Of a DNA stretch of 64,000 nucleotides, positions 51,105-59,673 are shown piece after piece. Position 1 is the first letter of the stretch. Each line of letters opens with the position of its first letter. The position numbers and the translations under genes were made by a program. The stretch is from Planococcus rifietoensis (lineage in GTDB: Bacteria > Bacillota > Bacilli > Bacillales_A > Planococcaceae): assembly GCF_001465795.2 (NCBI RefSeq), contig NZ_CP013659.2, forward strand, positions 824,501-888,500, in the 5' to 3' direction. The notes beneath the pieces were generated by a model. The model made no database searches, was not told the DNA's origin, and saw only the letters and a list, made by a program, of their open reading frames with translations.

Positions 51105-51456
51105 GGGGACGTTACGGATTCGACAGGGATGGTTCGAGCTTGGGTTGCGCGTCGGAGGATCGGCTCCGTCATCAACGTAACTTATAACAACTGGCAAAAC
51201 TAACAACAACCTAGCATTCGCAGCGTAAGCTCGGATCTGCTTTATGTAACCATCGCCCATGTGGCTGCATAGAGCTCACTTTTAGTGGGATACGGCAGTC
51301 AGTGCCGTTTGAGCTGACTGCAAGAGATTCTCGAACTAGCCCTCATGACGCCTGCTTGTCGGCAGATTGAGCGGCGAAACTCCAATAGATAAGCTACACG
51401 CGTAGATGCTCAAGTAACGGAGTCTCTGGACGCGGGTTCGACTCCCGCCGTCTCCA
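51105..51456 (+). ncRNA. ssrA: Transfer-messenger RNA (tmRNA)
   Basis: 352 nt. The ends form the tRNA-like acceptor GGGGACG/CGTCTCC plus A, with the T arm GCGGGTTCGACTCCCGC. The tag frame at 51193-51228 reads GKTNNNLAFAA then TAA, so with the tmRNA-borne Ala the tag is A-GKTNNNLAFAA. CCA is not encoded. Four pseudoknot regions are expected; I did not fold them. An island starts immediately downstream. Confidence 0.95.
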
Positions 51457-51480
51457 TAGAATTTTATGGAGTTAAAAAAA

Positions 51481-51515
51481 CGCCAAAATCCTTCGATAGG
51501 ATTTTGGCGTTTTTT
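51481..51515 (+). terminator. Terminator of ssrA
   Basis: The 11-bp stem CGCCAAAATCC/GGATTTTGGCG is followed by TTTTTT. Confidence 0.93.
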
Positions 51516-51538
51516 GTTGTTTTTAAAACGCTGAGTTC

Positions 51539-51637
51539 CGTTTCGGCGGACGCTTTCCGCGGACGAAGCGCTGAGCCTCCTCGTCGCAAGCTCCTGCGGG
51601 GTCTCATCACTCCGTTCTTCCGCAGGAGTCGCCGCCT
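51539..51637 (+). repeat. GC-rich dispersed repeat, copy C (between ssrA and hsdM)
   Basis: Begins GTTTCGGCGGACGCTTTCCGCGG, as in copy A, and ends TTCCGCAGGAGTCGCCGCCT; the ends are imperfect inverted repeats. It lacks the private hairpins of A and B. It occupies the core-island junction. The remaining gap to 51771 is AT-rich and non-coding. Confidence 0.75.
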
Positions 51638-51771
51638 GCACTTCACTCAGCTGGATATTATTCAAATATAAAGTTGAGGTAAGTTTCCATTCAATGGATA
51701 GGGCATTACAATTCCGTAGCTCTTCTACTATAATGAAAGCATGAAGAATATGAATTTAAAGGAGAAAACTA

Positions 51772-53778
51772 ATGAATAACTTTCAAAATAAAGTAAGTTT
51801 TATCTGGTCGATTGCGGAAGTCTTGCGCGGACCATACAAGCCTGAGGATTACGGAAAAGTCATACTGCCGCTGGCAGTGTTGCGCCGTTTCGATAGTGTC
51901 TTAGCTGATACAAAAGAAGAGTTGTTGGCGAATTTCGAAAAATATAAATCATTGAATGAAGATGCACGTGAACCGATCTTGAATCGGGTGGCGAAACAAA
52001 CTTTCCATAATACAAGCAAGTATGATTTTGGGAAGTTGCTGACGGACTCAGATAACATAGCTGAGAATTTGCGTGACTACATAAACGGTTTTTCCAAAAC
52101 AGCACGTGACATCATGGAGCATTTTGATTTCGATCGCCAAATCGATAAGATGGAGCAAAATGAACTTTTGTATCTCACCATTAAGCGCTTTAGCGAACTG
52201 GACTTGCACCCGTCTATCGTTTCGAACGTGGAAATGGGTTATATCTTTGAAGAATTGATCCGCCGTTTCAATGAGAATGCAGAAGCAGGGGATCACTATA
52301 CGCCACGCGAAGTTGTACGCTTGATGGTCGGCTTATTGTTTAATGAAACAGCAGACTTAACCAAACCGGGAATTACTCAAACTTTATATGATTGTGCGGC
52401 AGGAACAGGGGGCATGGGGTCCGTAGCACAGGAATATTTAAAAGAGCTAAATGATACGGCAGATTTGGAGTTCTTTGCACAGGAAATCAATGCGGAATCC
52501 TATGCAATTTGTAAAGCTGATATTCTTATTAAAGGCGAAGATGCCCGCAATATCCGGAATGGCAATACATTGACGGATGATCAATTCAAAGGCCAGCATT
52601 TTGACTACCTCATTTCTAATCCGCCATACGGGGTTGACTGGAAACAATGGGAAAAGAAAATCAAAGGTGAACACCAAGACCAAGGATTTGACGGCAGATT
52701 TGGGCCAGGCACTCCGCGGACGAGTGATGGACAGTTGTTGTTTTTAATGCATCTCGTTTCCAAAATGAAACCAGTAACTGTGGAAAATCCACAAGGTTCC
52801 CGTTTGGCGATCATTATGAACGGGTCACCGTTGTTTACAGGTGATGCAGGATCAGGGGAGAGTGAAATCCGCCGCTATGTACTAGAAAATGATTTAGTAG
52901 AAGGCATTGTGGCCATGCCAAATGACCTTTTCTATAACACCGGAATTTCAACCTATATTTGGATACTTACCAATAACAAAGCACCGATTCATCGAGGAAA
53001 AGTTGTTTTAGTGAATGCAGTCGACTTCTCGAAAAAGATGAAGAAAAGTTTGGGGAGTAAACGCAACGAAATCACACAGGACCAAATTGATGAAATCATG
53101 CGCCTCTACGGCAGTTTTCAGGAAGGAGAATTCGTCAAAGTCTTCGATAATGAGGATTTTGGCTACCGTAAAATAACCGTAGAGCGCCCGCTACGCTTGA
53201 ATTTCAAATTCAGTGAAGAACGTATTGGAAGAGTGATTGAAGAAAAAGGCTTTATGAATTTAGCTTCTTCGAAGAAAAAAGACGATAAAGGCTTAGCGGA
53301 AGTGGAAGCAGGGAAAAAGCTGCAAACGCAAATCATTGAGGTATTGCGAAGTTTCGAGAGTGAAGTGCTTTATAAGAATCGCGAAGAGGTTACGAAAATG
53401 TTAAAGGATACTTTTAAAGATGCCAATATCACAATCGGTGCCCCGGTGTTGAATGCAGTGCTTGTAGGACTAGCTGAAAAAGATGAAACTGCGGATATTT
53501 GCATGAAGAACAAAAAAGATCCTGAACCGGATGCGTATTTTCGAGATACGGAAATCGTGCCGCTTAAAGAAAATGTCGAAGAGTATTTTGCAAGAGAAGC
53601 CTTGCCGCACGTGCCAGATGCGTGGATTGATCATTCCAAAACGAAAATAGGCTATGAAATTCCTTTTACCCGTCAGTTCTACAAATATACTCAGCTTCGG
53701 AGCTCTGTAGAAATTATGAAAGAAATTAAAGTTTTAGAAGCGGAGATTGCTGAACAGTTAAAGAAGGTGATGGAATGA
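51772..53778 (+). CDS. hsdM: Type I restriction-modification system, methyltransferase subunit
   Basis: HsdM (668 aa), an N6-adenine methyltransferase. An N-terminal HsdM_N helical domain is followed by the SAM motif DCAAGTGGMGSVA and the catalytic NPPYG (Asn283). The C-terminal ~160 residues are helical and probably contact HsdS. GGAGAAAACT precedes the ATG. Its stop overlaps the hsdS start by 4 nt. Confidence 0.94.
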   Translation: MNNFQNKVSFIWSIAEVLRGPYKPEDYGKVILPLAVLRRFDSVLADTKEELLANFEKYKSLNEDAREPILNRVAKQTFHNTSKYDFGKLLTDSDNIAENLRDYINGFSKTARDIMEHFDFDRQIDKMEQNELLYLTIKRFSELDLHPSIVSNVEMGYIFEELIRRFNENAEAGDHYTPREVVRLMVGLLFNETADLTKPGITQTLYDCAAGTGGMGSVAQEYLKELNDTADLEFFAQEINAESYAICKADILIKGEDARNIRNGNTLTDDQFKGQHFDYLISNPPYGVDWKQWEKKIKGEHQDQGFDGRFGPGTPRTSDGQLLFLMHLVSKMKPVTVENPQGSRLAIIMNGSPLFTGDAGSGESEIRRYVLENDLVEGIVAMPNDLFYNTGISTYIWILTNNKAPIHRGKVVLVNAVDFSKKMKKSLGSKRNEITQDQIDEIMRLYGSFQEGEFVKVFDNEDFGYRKITVERPLRLNFKFSEERIGRVIEEKGFMNLASSKKKDDKGLAEVEAGKKLQTQIIEVLRSFESEVLYKNREEVTKMLKDTFKDANITIGAPVLNAVLVGLAEKDETADICMKNKKDPEPDAYFRDTEIVPLKENVEEYFAREALPHVPDAWIDHSKTKIGYEIPFTRQFYKYTQLRSSVEIMKEIKVLEAEIAEQLKKVME

Positions 53779-55115
53779 AAAGAAAGTATTCAAGTTATAA
53801 AAAAACTGAGTTAGATTGGCTAAGTGAAATTCCAGAGCATTGGACATATGGTGGGCTAACTAAATTTTTAGAAAGCATAGTCGATTATAGAGGGAAAACT
53901 CCTGAAAAGGTAGAGAAGGGTATCTTTTTAGTTACGGCAAGAAATATCAAAAACGGAACTATTGATTATAAAGTATCTGAAGAATTCGTGAAAATAGAAG
54001 AATACGAAGAAATTATGCGACGTGGTAAGCCAGAACTTGGCGATGTTATCTTTACTACAGAAGCACCTTTAGGAGAAGTTGCAAATGTGGATGATATTAA
54101 TATAGCTTTAGCCCAAAGAGTTATAAAATTTCGTGGACAAAATGATGTTCTAAACAATTTCTATTTGAAATACTGGATTCTTTCCCATTATTTTCAAGAA
54201 AATTTAAAAACTTTTGCTACTGGATCTACAGCAGCAGGAATCAAAGCGAGTAAACTATCTAGCTTACAAGTTCTTGTTCCGTCGATTAAAGAGCAAAAGT
54301 CCATAGTAAAATATTTAGACCTAGAAAATATTAAAATCAGTGAAATGATCAAATTAAAAACTAAACTAATTAATTTATTGATTGAGAAGAGACAATCCAT
54401 CATCACGGAAGTTATCACGAAAGGCTTAAACCCGGATGTGAAAGTGAAAGAGTCGGGTGTGGAGTGGATTGGAGAGATCCCTGAAAAATGGGATTTAAAA
54501 AAAATAAAATATACAACTTATGCTAAAGGAAGAATTGGTTGGCAAGGGTTAAAATCTGAAGAATTTATTGATGAGGGCCCATATTTAGTAACAGGCACTG
54601 ATTTCAAAGACGGACAAATTGATTGGAGTAAATGTTATAGAATTTCGCAAGAAAGGTATGAACAAGCTCCTGAAATTCAGTTAAAAAAGGGAGATTTATT
54701 AATTACTAAAGATGGGACAATTGGAAAGTTAGCTTTGATTGATAGTTTACCGGGAAAAGCATCTTTGAATAGCCATTTATTGGTTATGAGACCTGAAAGG
54801 AATTCATACCTAACTAAGTATCTTTATTGGTATTTAAAAAGTGATGTTTTTAATAAGTATATTGAATTAACAAAAACAGGAACTACTTTTTATGGAATTT
54901 CTCAGGACAGTATTGAAAGGTTTATTTTTTCTTGTCCTTCTCGAGATGAACAAGAAAGTATAGTGGCTTTCTTAGAGCAAAAAATAGCACAAATCGACTC
55001 ATTAGTTATTTCTATTAAATCTCAAATACTGAAGATAGACCAATATCGCCAATCTCTAATTTGCGAAGCTGTCACAGGAAAAATCGATGTCAGAGAGATG
55101 GTGTCAGAAAAATAA
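53775..55115 (+). CDS. hsdS: Type I restriction-modification system, specificity subunit
   Basis: HsdS (446 aa) with two target-recognition domains in tandem, each followed by a long helix. Repeat starts are LDWLSEIPEHW (residue ~13) and VEWIGEIPEKW (~233); helices are near 185-220 and 405-440. The two halves would recognise the two parts of a bipartite DNA site, which cannot be deduced. The gene is clearly more AT-rich than hsdM and hsdR, as is common for exchanged specificity subunits. Confidence 0.93.
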   Translation: MKRKYSSYKKTELDWLSEIPEHWTYGGLTKFLESIVDYRGKTPEKVEKGIFLVTARNIKNGTIDYKVSEEFVKIEEYEEIMRRGKPELGDVIFTTEAPLGEVANVDDINIALAQRVIKFRGQNDVLNNFYLKYWILSHYFQENLKTFATGSTAAGIKASKLSSLQVLVPSIKEQKSIVKYLDLENIKISEMIKLKTKLINLLIEKRQSIITEVITKGLNPDVKVKESGVEWIGEIPEKWDLKKIKYTTYAKGRIGWQGLKSEEFIDEGPYLVTGTDFKDGQIDWSKCYRISQERYEQAPEIQLKKGDLLITKDGTIGKLALIDSLPGKASLNSHLLVMRPERNSYLTKYLYWYLKSDVFNKYIELTKTGTTFYGISQDSIERFIFSCPSRDEQESIVAFLEQKIAQIDSLVISIKSQILKIDQYRQSLICEAVTGKIDVREMVSEK

Positions 55116-55129
55116 GAGGGGGTAATCGA

Positions 55130-58117
55130 ATGAGGATGGATGTGTCAGAGACAGGATTTGAGGCGAATATAGAGATTTCATTAGTGGAAGCTGGGTATAA
55201 GAGGAGGAATCTTACGGGAGAGGCTCGTCAAAAGTTTGAAAATCATGCGCTGGATGTCGAAGAGTTATTCGCTTTTCTGGAGGACACGCAACCGAAGCGC
55301 ATGCGGACTTTGGAGAGGATATACGGAGCTGATTATAAACAGAAAGTGCTTAACCGGATACTGGATCAACTCAAAAAGCGGGGGCTGCTTGAGTGTGTGC
55401 GGAAAGGAATAAAAGATCGTGGAGTGACACTCGACCTGGCATATAACAAACCGCCGACGACGATGAACCGTTCACTTTATGAAAAGTATGAGAAAAACCG
55501 TTTTGCTGTCAGCCGTCAAGTGTATTATTCGAATGATAACCAGAACTCGCTTGATATGGTGCTGTTTTTGAACGGCTTGCCGCTGGTCGTTATGGAATTG
55601 AAAAACCCGTTGACCGGCCAGACGGTGGAGCATGCCAAAAAGCAATTCCGAAAAGACCGCAATCCAAAGGAAACGCTTTTCAAGTCGAACTCCCGGGCAA
55701 TCGTTTATTTAGCGGTCGATCCGGATGAAGTGTTCATGACGACAGAACTCAAAGGCAATGCTACTTATTTCTTACCATTCAACCGGGGGAATAACGGCGG
55801 AAAAGGAAATCCTGTCGGTTATGATACATATCGGACCAGCTATTTGTGGGAAAGGGTGCTAACGCCTGATAGTCTCTTGGATTTGGTATACCGCTTTGTC
55901 TTTGTGAAAAAAGACGATATCGTCGACTCTAACGGAGATGTGATCGCTGAGCGTCAGATGCTTATTTTCCCGCGCTACCACCAATTGGACGTAGTGCGGA
56001 AAATAGAAAAAGACGTCGAAGAAAAATCAGTTGGCACGAATTACTTGGTCCAACATAGTGCAGGATCAGGCAAGACGAATTCCATCTCATGGCTGGCCCA
56101 CCGTTTAGCAAAACTACACGATGAAGAAAACGAAGCTGTCTTTAGCAGTGTCATCGTCATCACGGACCGCCGTGTGCTCGATAAACAATTGCAGGATGCG
56201 GTTTATCAGCTGGAACATAAATCAGGCATGGTGGAGCGGATCGATAAAGATTCAAGTCAACTGGCAGATGCTATCAACAGTGAGACGCGGATTATCATCA
56301 CGACTTTGCAGAAATTCCCGTTCATTATGGAAAAGGTCGCAGATTTGGATCGGAAGAAATACGCGGTCATCATTGATGAAGCGCATTCTTCGCAAGGCGG
56401 TAAAGCTTCTGCGGCATTGACCAATATATTATCCGATAAAACTTTAGAAGATGCTTACGAGGAAGACCGTCTGGCGGAGGAATCATTGGAGGATACAGAA
56501 GAGAAAATCATCGAAACGATTTTAAAAAGCGGCAAGCAAGACAATGTATCTTTCTTTGCATTTACAGCGACTCCTAAACCAAAGACCTTGGAGAAGTTTG
56601 GCACAATGGGTGCGGACGGCAAGCCGAGAGCTTTCCATCAATACACGATGCGGCAGGCAATTGAAGAAGGGTTCATCCACGATGTGCTGGAAAACTACAC
56701 AACTTATAAAACCTTCTATAAGATAGCCAAAGACGTGGACGAAGACCCGGTTGTTTCCAAGAAGCAAGCGACCAAAAAACTGGCGCAATATGTGTCCTTG
56801 CACCCACATAATATCGCGCAAAAAACGGAGATTATTGTGGAGCATTACCGCAATTTCACCCGCCATAAAATCGGCGGCCGTGCCAAGGCGATGGTGGTTA
56901 CTGCGAGCCGGCTGCATGCAGTCCGCTATAAACTCGCTTTCGACAAATACATCAAAGCGCAAAATTACACGGACCTACAGACCATTGTTGCGTTTTCCGG
57001 AACGGTGAATGATGGGGAAGTGCCATATACAGAGCCCGAGATGAATGGATTTTCAGAAAAGGAACTGCCTGAGAAATTCCACTCAGATGATTATAAAGTG
57101 TTGCTAGTTGCGGAAAAATACCAAACCGGCTTTGACGAGCCACTCCTGCACACAATGTATGTCGATAAGCCATTGAGTGGCATCAAGGCAGTTCAGACCT
57201 TATCCCGTTTGAACCGGACATGCCCAGGGAAAGACGATACGTTCATCTTGGATTTCGTAAACGATCCTGATGAGATCCAAGCTTCTTTTCAGCCTTATTA
57301 CGAAGCAACGATTCTATCGGAAACAACCGATCCGAATTTGTTGTATGATTTACAGGCAGAAATCGATCCGTATCAAGTGTATACAGAAGAAGAAGTGGCA
57401 GCCGTCAACGAATTGGAAGTTGTCACTGGATTAAAGAAATCTACAAAAGCTCAGATTGAATTGAACGCATGGATTGATAAAGGGGTAGAACGTTATAAAA
57501 AATTGTCTGAAGAAGAACAGGAAACGTTCAAAAGCACAGCGACGAAATTCATTCGTACCTATGGGTTCGTTTTGCAAATCGTGACCTTTATCGATGTGGA
57601 TCTTCATAAGTTGTATATTTACCTAACGTACTTGCTTCGCAAGCTTCCTCGAAAAGGTACTGATAAAGATATGTATTTGGCCGATAATGTTGCATTGCAA
57701 TATTACCGGAACCAAAAAGTGTTCGAAGGCAGTATTGAACTAGAGAAGACAGGCGGAGAAGAAATTAATCCCCAAAAGCACGGTGCAGGGGGCGCAACTG
57801 AAGACGAAAAAGTCCAGCTGTCCTCAATTCTAGACAAGATTAATGAACGCTTCGGCACCGATTTTTCGGAGACGGATTTCTTGTCACGTGAACAAGTGAA
57901 AGAGGACATGATGGCCAGCGAAGACATCATGCGAAAAGCTCAGAACAATACCTTGGATAATTTCAAGTTCTCGTTCGAAAAATCGTTTATGGACTTTGTC
58001 ATAGATCGTATTAGCAGTAATGAGAAATTCTTCATGAAGATTCTTGAAGATGAAGAGTTTAAGACGATTATTATGGAAGATATGATGAATGAGATTTTTA
58101 GTGAAATGAATAGCTAA
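55130..58117 (+). CDS. hsdR: Type I restriction-modification system, restriction subunit
   Basis: HsdR (995 aa), the DNA translocase and nuclease. The nuclease motif D-x13-ELK has Asp142, Glu156 and Lys158 (VVMELKN). Helicase motifs are Walker A HSAGSGKT (309-316), DEAH (416-419), FTATPKP, and motif VI LSRLNRTCPGK. The frame opens inside hsdS at 55061, but MRMDVSETGFEANI at 55130 follows AGAGGGGGT. Complete; no frameshift. Confidence 0.94.
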   Translation: MRMDVSETGFEANIEISLVEAGYKRRNLTGEARQKFENHALDVEELFAFLEDTQPKRMRTLERIYGADYKQKVLNRILDQLKKRGLLECVRKGIKDRGVTLDLAYNKPPTTMNRSLYEKYEKNRFAVSRQVYYSNDNQNSLDMVLFLNGLPLVVMELKNPLTGQTVEHAKKQFRKDRNPKETLFKSNSRAIVYLAVDPDEVFMTTELKGNATYFLPFNRGNNGGKGNPVGYDTYRTSYLWERVLTPDSLLDLVYRFVFVKKDDIVDSNGDVIAERQMLIFPRYHQLDVVRKIEKDVEEKSVGTNYLVQHSAGSGKTNSISWLAHRLAKLHDEENEAVFSSVIVITDRRVLDKQLQDAVYQLEHKSGMVERIDKDSSQLADAINSETRIIITTLQKFPFIMEKVADLDRKKYAVIIDEAHSSQGGKASAALTNILSDKTLEDAYEEDRLAEESLEDTEEKIIETILKSGKQDNVSFFAFTATPKPKTLEKFGTMGADGKPRAFHQYTMRQAIEEGFIHDVLENYTTYKTFYKIAKDVDEDPVVSKKQATKKLAQYVSLHPHNIAQKTEIIVEHYRNFTRHKIGGRAKAMVVTASRLHAVRYKLAFDKYIKAQNYTDLQTIVAFSGTVNDGEVPYTEPEMNGFSEKELPEKFHSDDYKVLLVAEKYQTGFDEPLLHTMYVDKPLSGIKAVQTLSRLNRTCPGKDDTFILDFVNDPDEIQASFQPYYEATILSETTDPNLLYDLQAEIDPYQVYTEEEVAAVNELEVVTGLKKSTKAQIELNAWIDKGVERYKKLSEEEQETFKSTATKFIRTYGFVLQIVTFIDVDLHKLYIYLTYLLRKLPRKGTDKDMYLADNVALQYYRNQKVFEGSIELEKTGGEEINPQKHGAGGATEDEKVQLSSILDKINERFGTDFSETDFLSREQVKEDMMASEDIMRKAQNNTLDNFKFSFEKSFMDFVIDRISSNEKFFMKILEDEEFKTIIMEDMMNEIFSEMNS

Positions 58118-58149
58118 TGGTTTATAAATTTCTCGGATGAGGTGAAGAA

Positions 58150-58701
58150 ATGTTACTGCTTTATAGAATTTTATTAACCATTAGTTCTACTTCACTGTTT
58201 GTTGTAATCTATCTGATTAAATCTCATGTCACATACGATTTCGGAGAAGGGATTAATTCTGAGCTAATATCATATATTGGATATTTTAGTGCAGTGATAA
58301 TTTTGAATTTACTCTCCCTCTTTATGATTAGGTTTTTAGAAAGTTCAAGTCTACAATCCCAAACAAAAGAAAAAAATATGCTTATTGAAATTGAAATGGC
58401 TAATCATACATTTCTTCCCACATACTTAGGTTATTTTTTTGTAGCGTTAAGTATAGAAAGTTCAGACTGGATTGTATTTGGTTTTATTTACTCTATAGTT
58501 TTTATTTTCACCTTCTTTTCCCAAACGAATTATTTTAATCCTCTTTTTATTCTTATGGGGTATCAATTTTATTACGTAACTACTATGAATAATATTAAAG
58601 TATTTCTAATTACTAAAAAGTTGATGAAAAATCCCGTAGTACACAAATTCAATAATCTAAAAAGAATTAATGATTTTACTTTTATAGATAGGGAGAGATA
58701 A
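58150..58701 (+). CDS. Four-helix membrane protein, KwaA-like (Kiwa defence)
   Basis: Small membrane protein of 183 aa with about four hydrophobic segments (3-22, 40-62, 93-110, 113-150 in two parts) and a short basic cytoplasmic tail (LITKKLMKNPVVHKFNNLKR). The NPLFILMGYQFYYV segment resembles KwaA proteins. Kiwa consists of membrane KwaA and cytoplasmic DUF4868 protein KwaB, which matches this gene and the next one 3 nt downstream. Strongly AT-rich. The assignment rests on size, topology and partner more than on a signature. Confidence 0.58.
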   Translation: MLLLYRILLTISSTSLFVVIYLIKSHVTYDFGEGINSELISYIGYFSAVIILNLLSLFMIRFLESSSLQSQTKEKNMLIEIEMANHTFLPTYLGYFFVALSIESSDWIVFGFIYSIVFIFTFFSQTNYFNPLFILMGYQFYYVTTMNNIKVFLITKKLMKNPVVHKFNNLKRINDFTFIDRER

Positions 58702-58704
58702 GCA

Positions 58705-59529
58705 ATGAGTGATCTAATGGTAAAGCTAAAAGGTGATCAAGATTACAAGAAAGTATTAAATCTAGATAATGACACTGCTTTATTTCCTTCTTATGATATT
58801 ACTTATACTACTGAATATGATCCTAAATATATCTTGGAGGAAGAAGAATATTTTACATTAACTCATTTTTCTCAGAAGCCTTATTTCATAGATATATTGG
58901 AACGTGAGTTTAGTGATGTTGAATATAATACTTTAACTGAAATCAATGAATCGAAGATTGAGTATATCTTCTGGATAGACAAATTAAAATATTATTTTCA
59001 AAGGGTAACTCCAAGTCAAATAGTCGAGAGAAAGATTATAAGTCTTAAAAGAAATAAGCTTATTCAAGATGGTCCTAGTTTAGTTATTAAAGATGAGGCT
59101 GATGCTTTCTATAATAGAGAAAGTGATACTTTATATTTTAGAAACTTAAATGCAATAAAAAGTATATTTCCAGGAATTGATTTTTTATTTAGGGAGGCAA
59201 CAAAAGAAGAAGTAGAGGACTTTCTGGGGCAAGATTTTATTAAATTGGATAGTGACTATGGGGTAGATTCTGTAAAAACATATAATCGAAAACGGATAGG
59301 ATTAGTTTCTGATCTATTGTATCAAATGGATAAAGATCAATTGGATAGTACTTTGGATTACGTTCGGAAGTACTGTGAGGATTTGAAGTTTGATACAGAA
59401 GAGCAAAAGTTTATTTTAGAATCAGAAGGTGACTTAAAATCTCTCGTGTTTGGTATTGATCAAAGATTCTATACCACTGAAGTGAGCGGAGAGAAAAGAT
59501 TAGCAAATTCAGTTACAAAGATAGTTTAA
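58705..59529 (+). CDS. DUF4868-like protein, KwaB-like (Kiwa defence)
   Basis: Soluble protein of 274 aa. The middle resembles DUF4868: a beta-rich IEYIFWIDKLKYYFQRVTPSQIVERK, then DEADAFYNRESDTLYFRNLNAIKSIFP (from about residue 131), then an acidic helix and KRIGLVSDLLYQMDK. KwaB of E. coli is a little longer. The gene is coupled to the membrane protein gene (3-nt gap, AGGGAGA ribosome site). In Kiwa, KwaA senses phage at the membrane and KwaB interferes with phage DNA replication. Identification by eye, unverified by profile search. Confidence 0.6.
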   Translation: MSDLMVKLKGDQDYKKVLNLDNDTALFPSYDITYTTEYDPKYILEEEEYFTLTHFSQKPYFIDILEREFSDVEYNTLTEINESKIEYIFWIDKLKYYFQRVTPSQIVERKIISLKRNKLIQDGPSLVIKDEADAFYNRESDTLYFRNLNAIKSIFPGIDFLFREATKEEVEDFLGQDFIKLDSDYGVDSVKTYNRKRIGLVSDLLYQMDKDQLDSTLDYVRKYCEDLKFDTEEQKFILESEGDLKSLVFGIDQRFYTTEVSGEKRLANSVTKIV

Positions 59530-59673
59530 ATGTTCTTTAACACTTACTTAATTTATTCATGTTGAATGCCCTCTTCTGGCAAACATTAGATGTTTAGTGG
59601 TTAGGAAATTCTATATAATTTATAATTCATGAACTTAACATTTATTCACTACATTGGTAAGAAGGGAGAAAAG

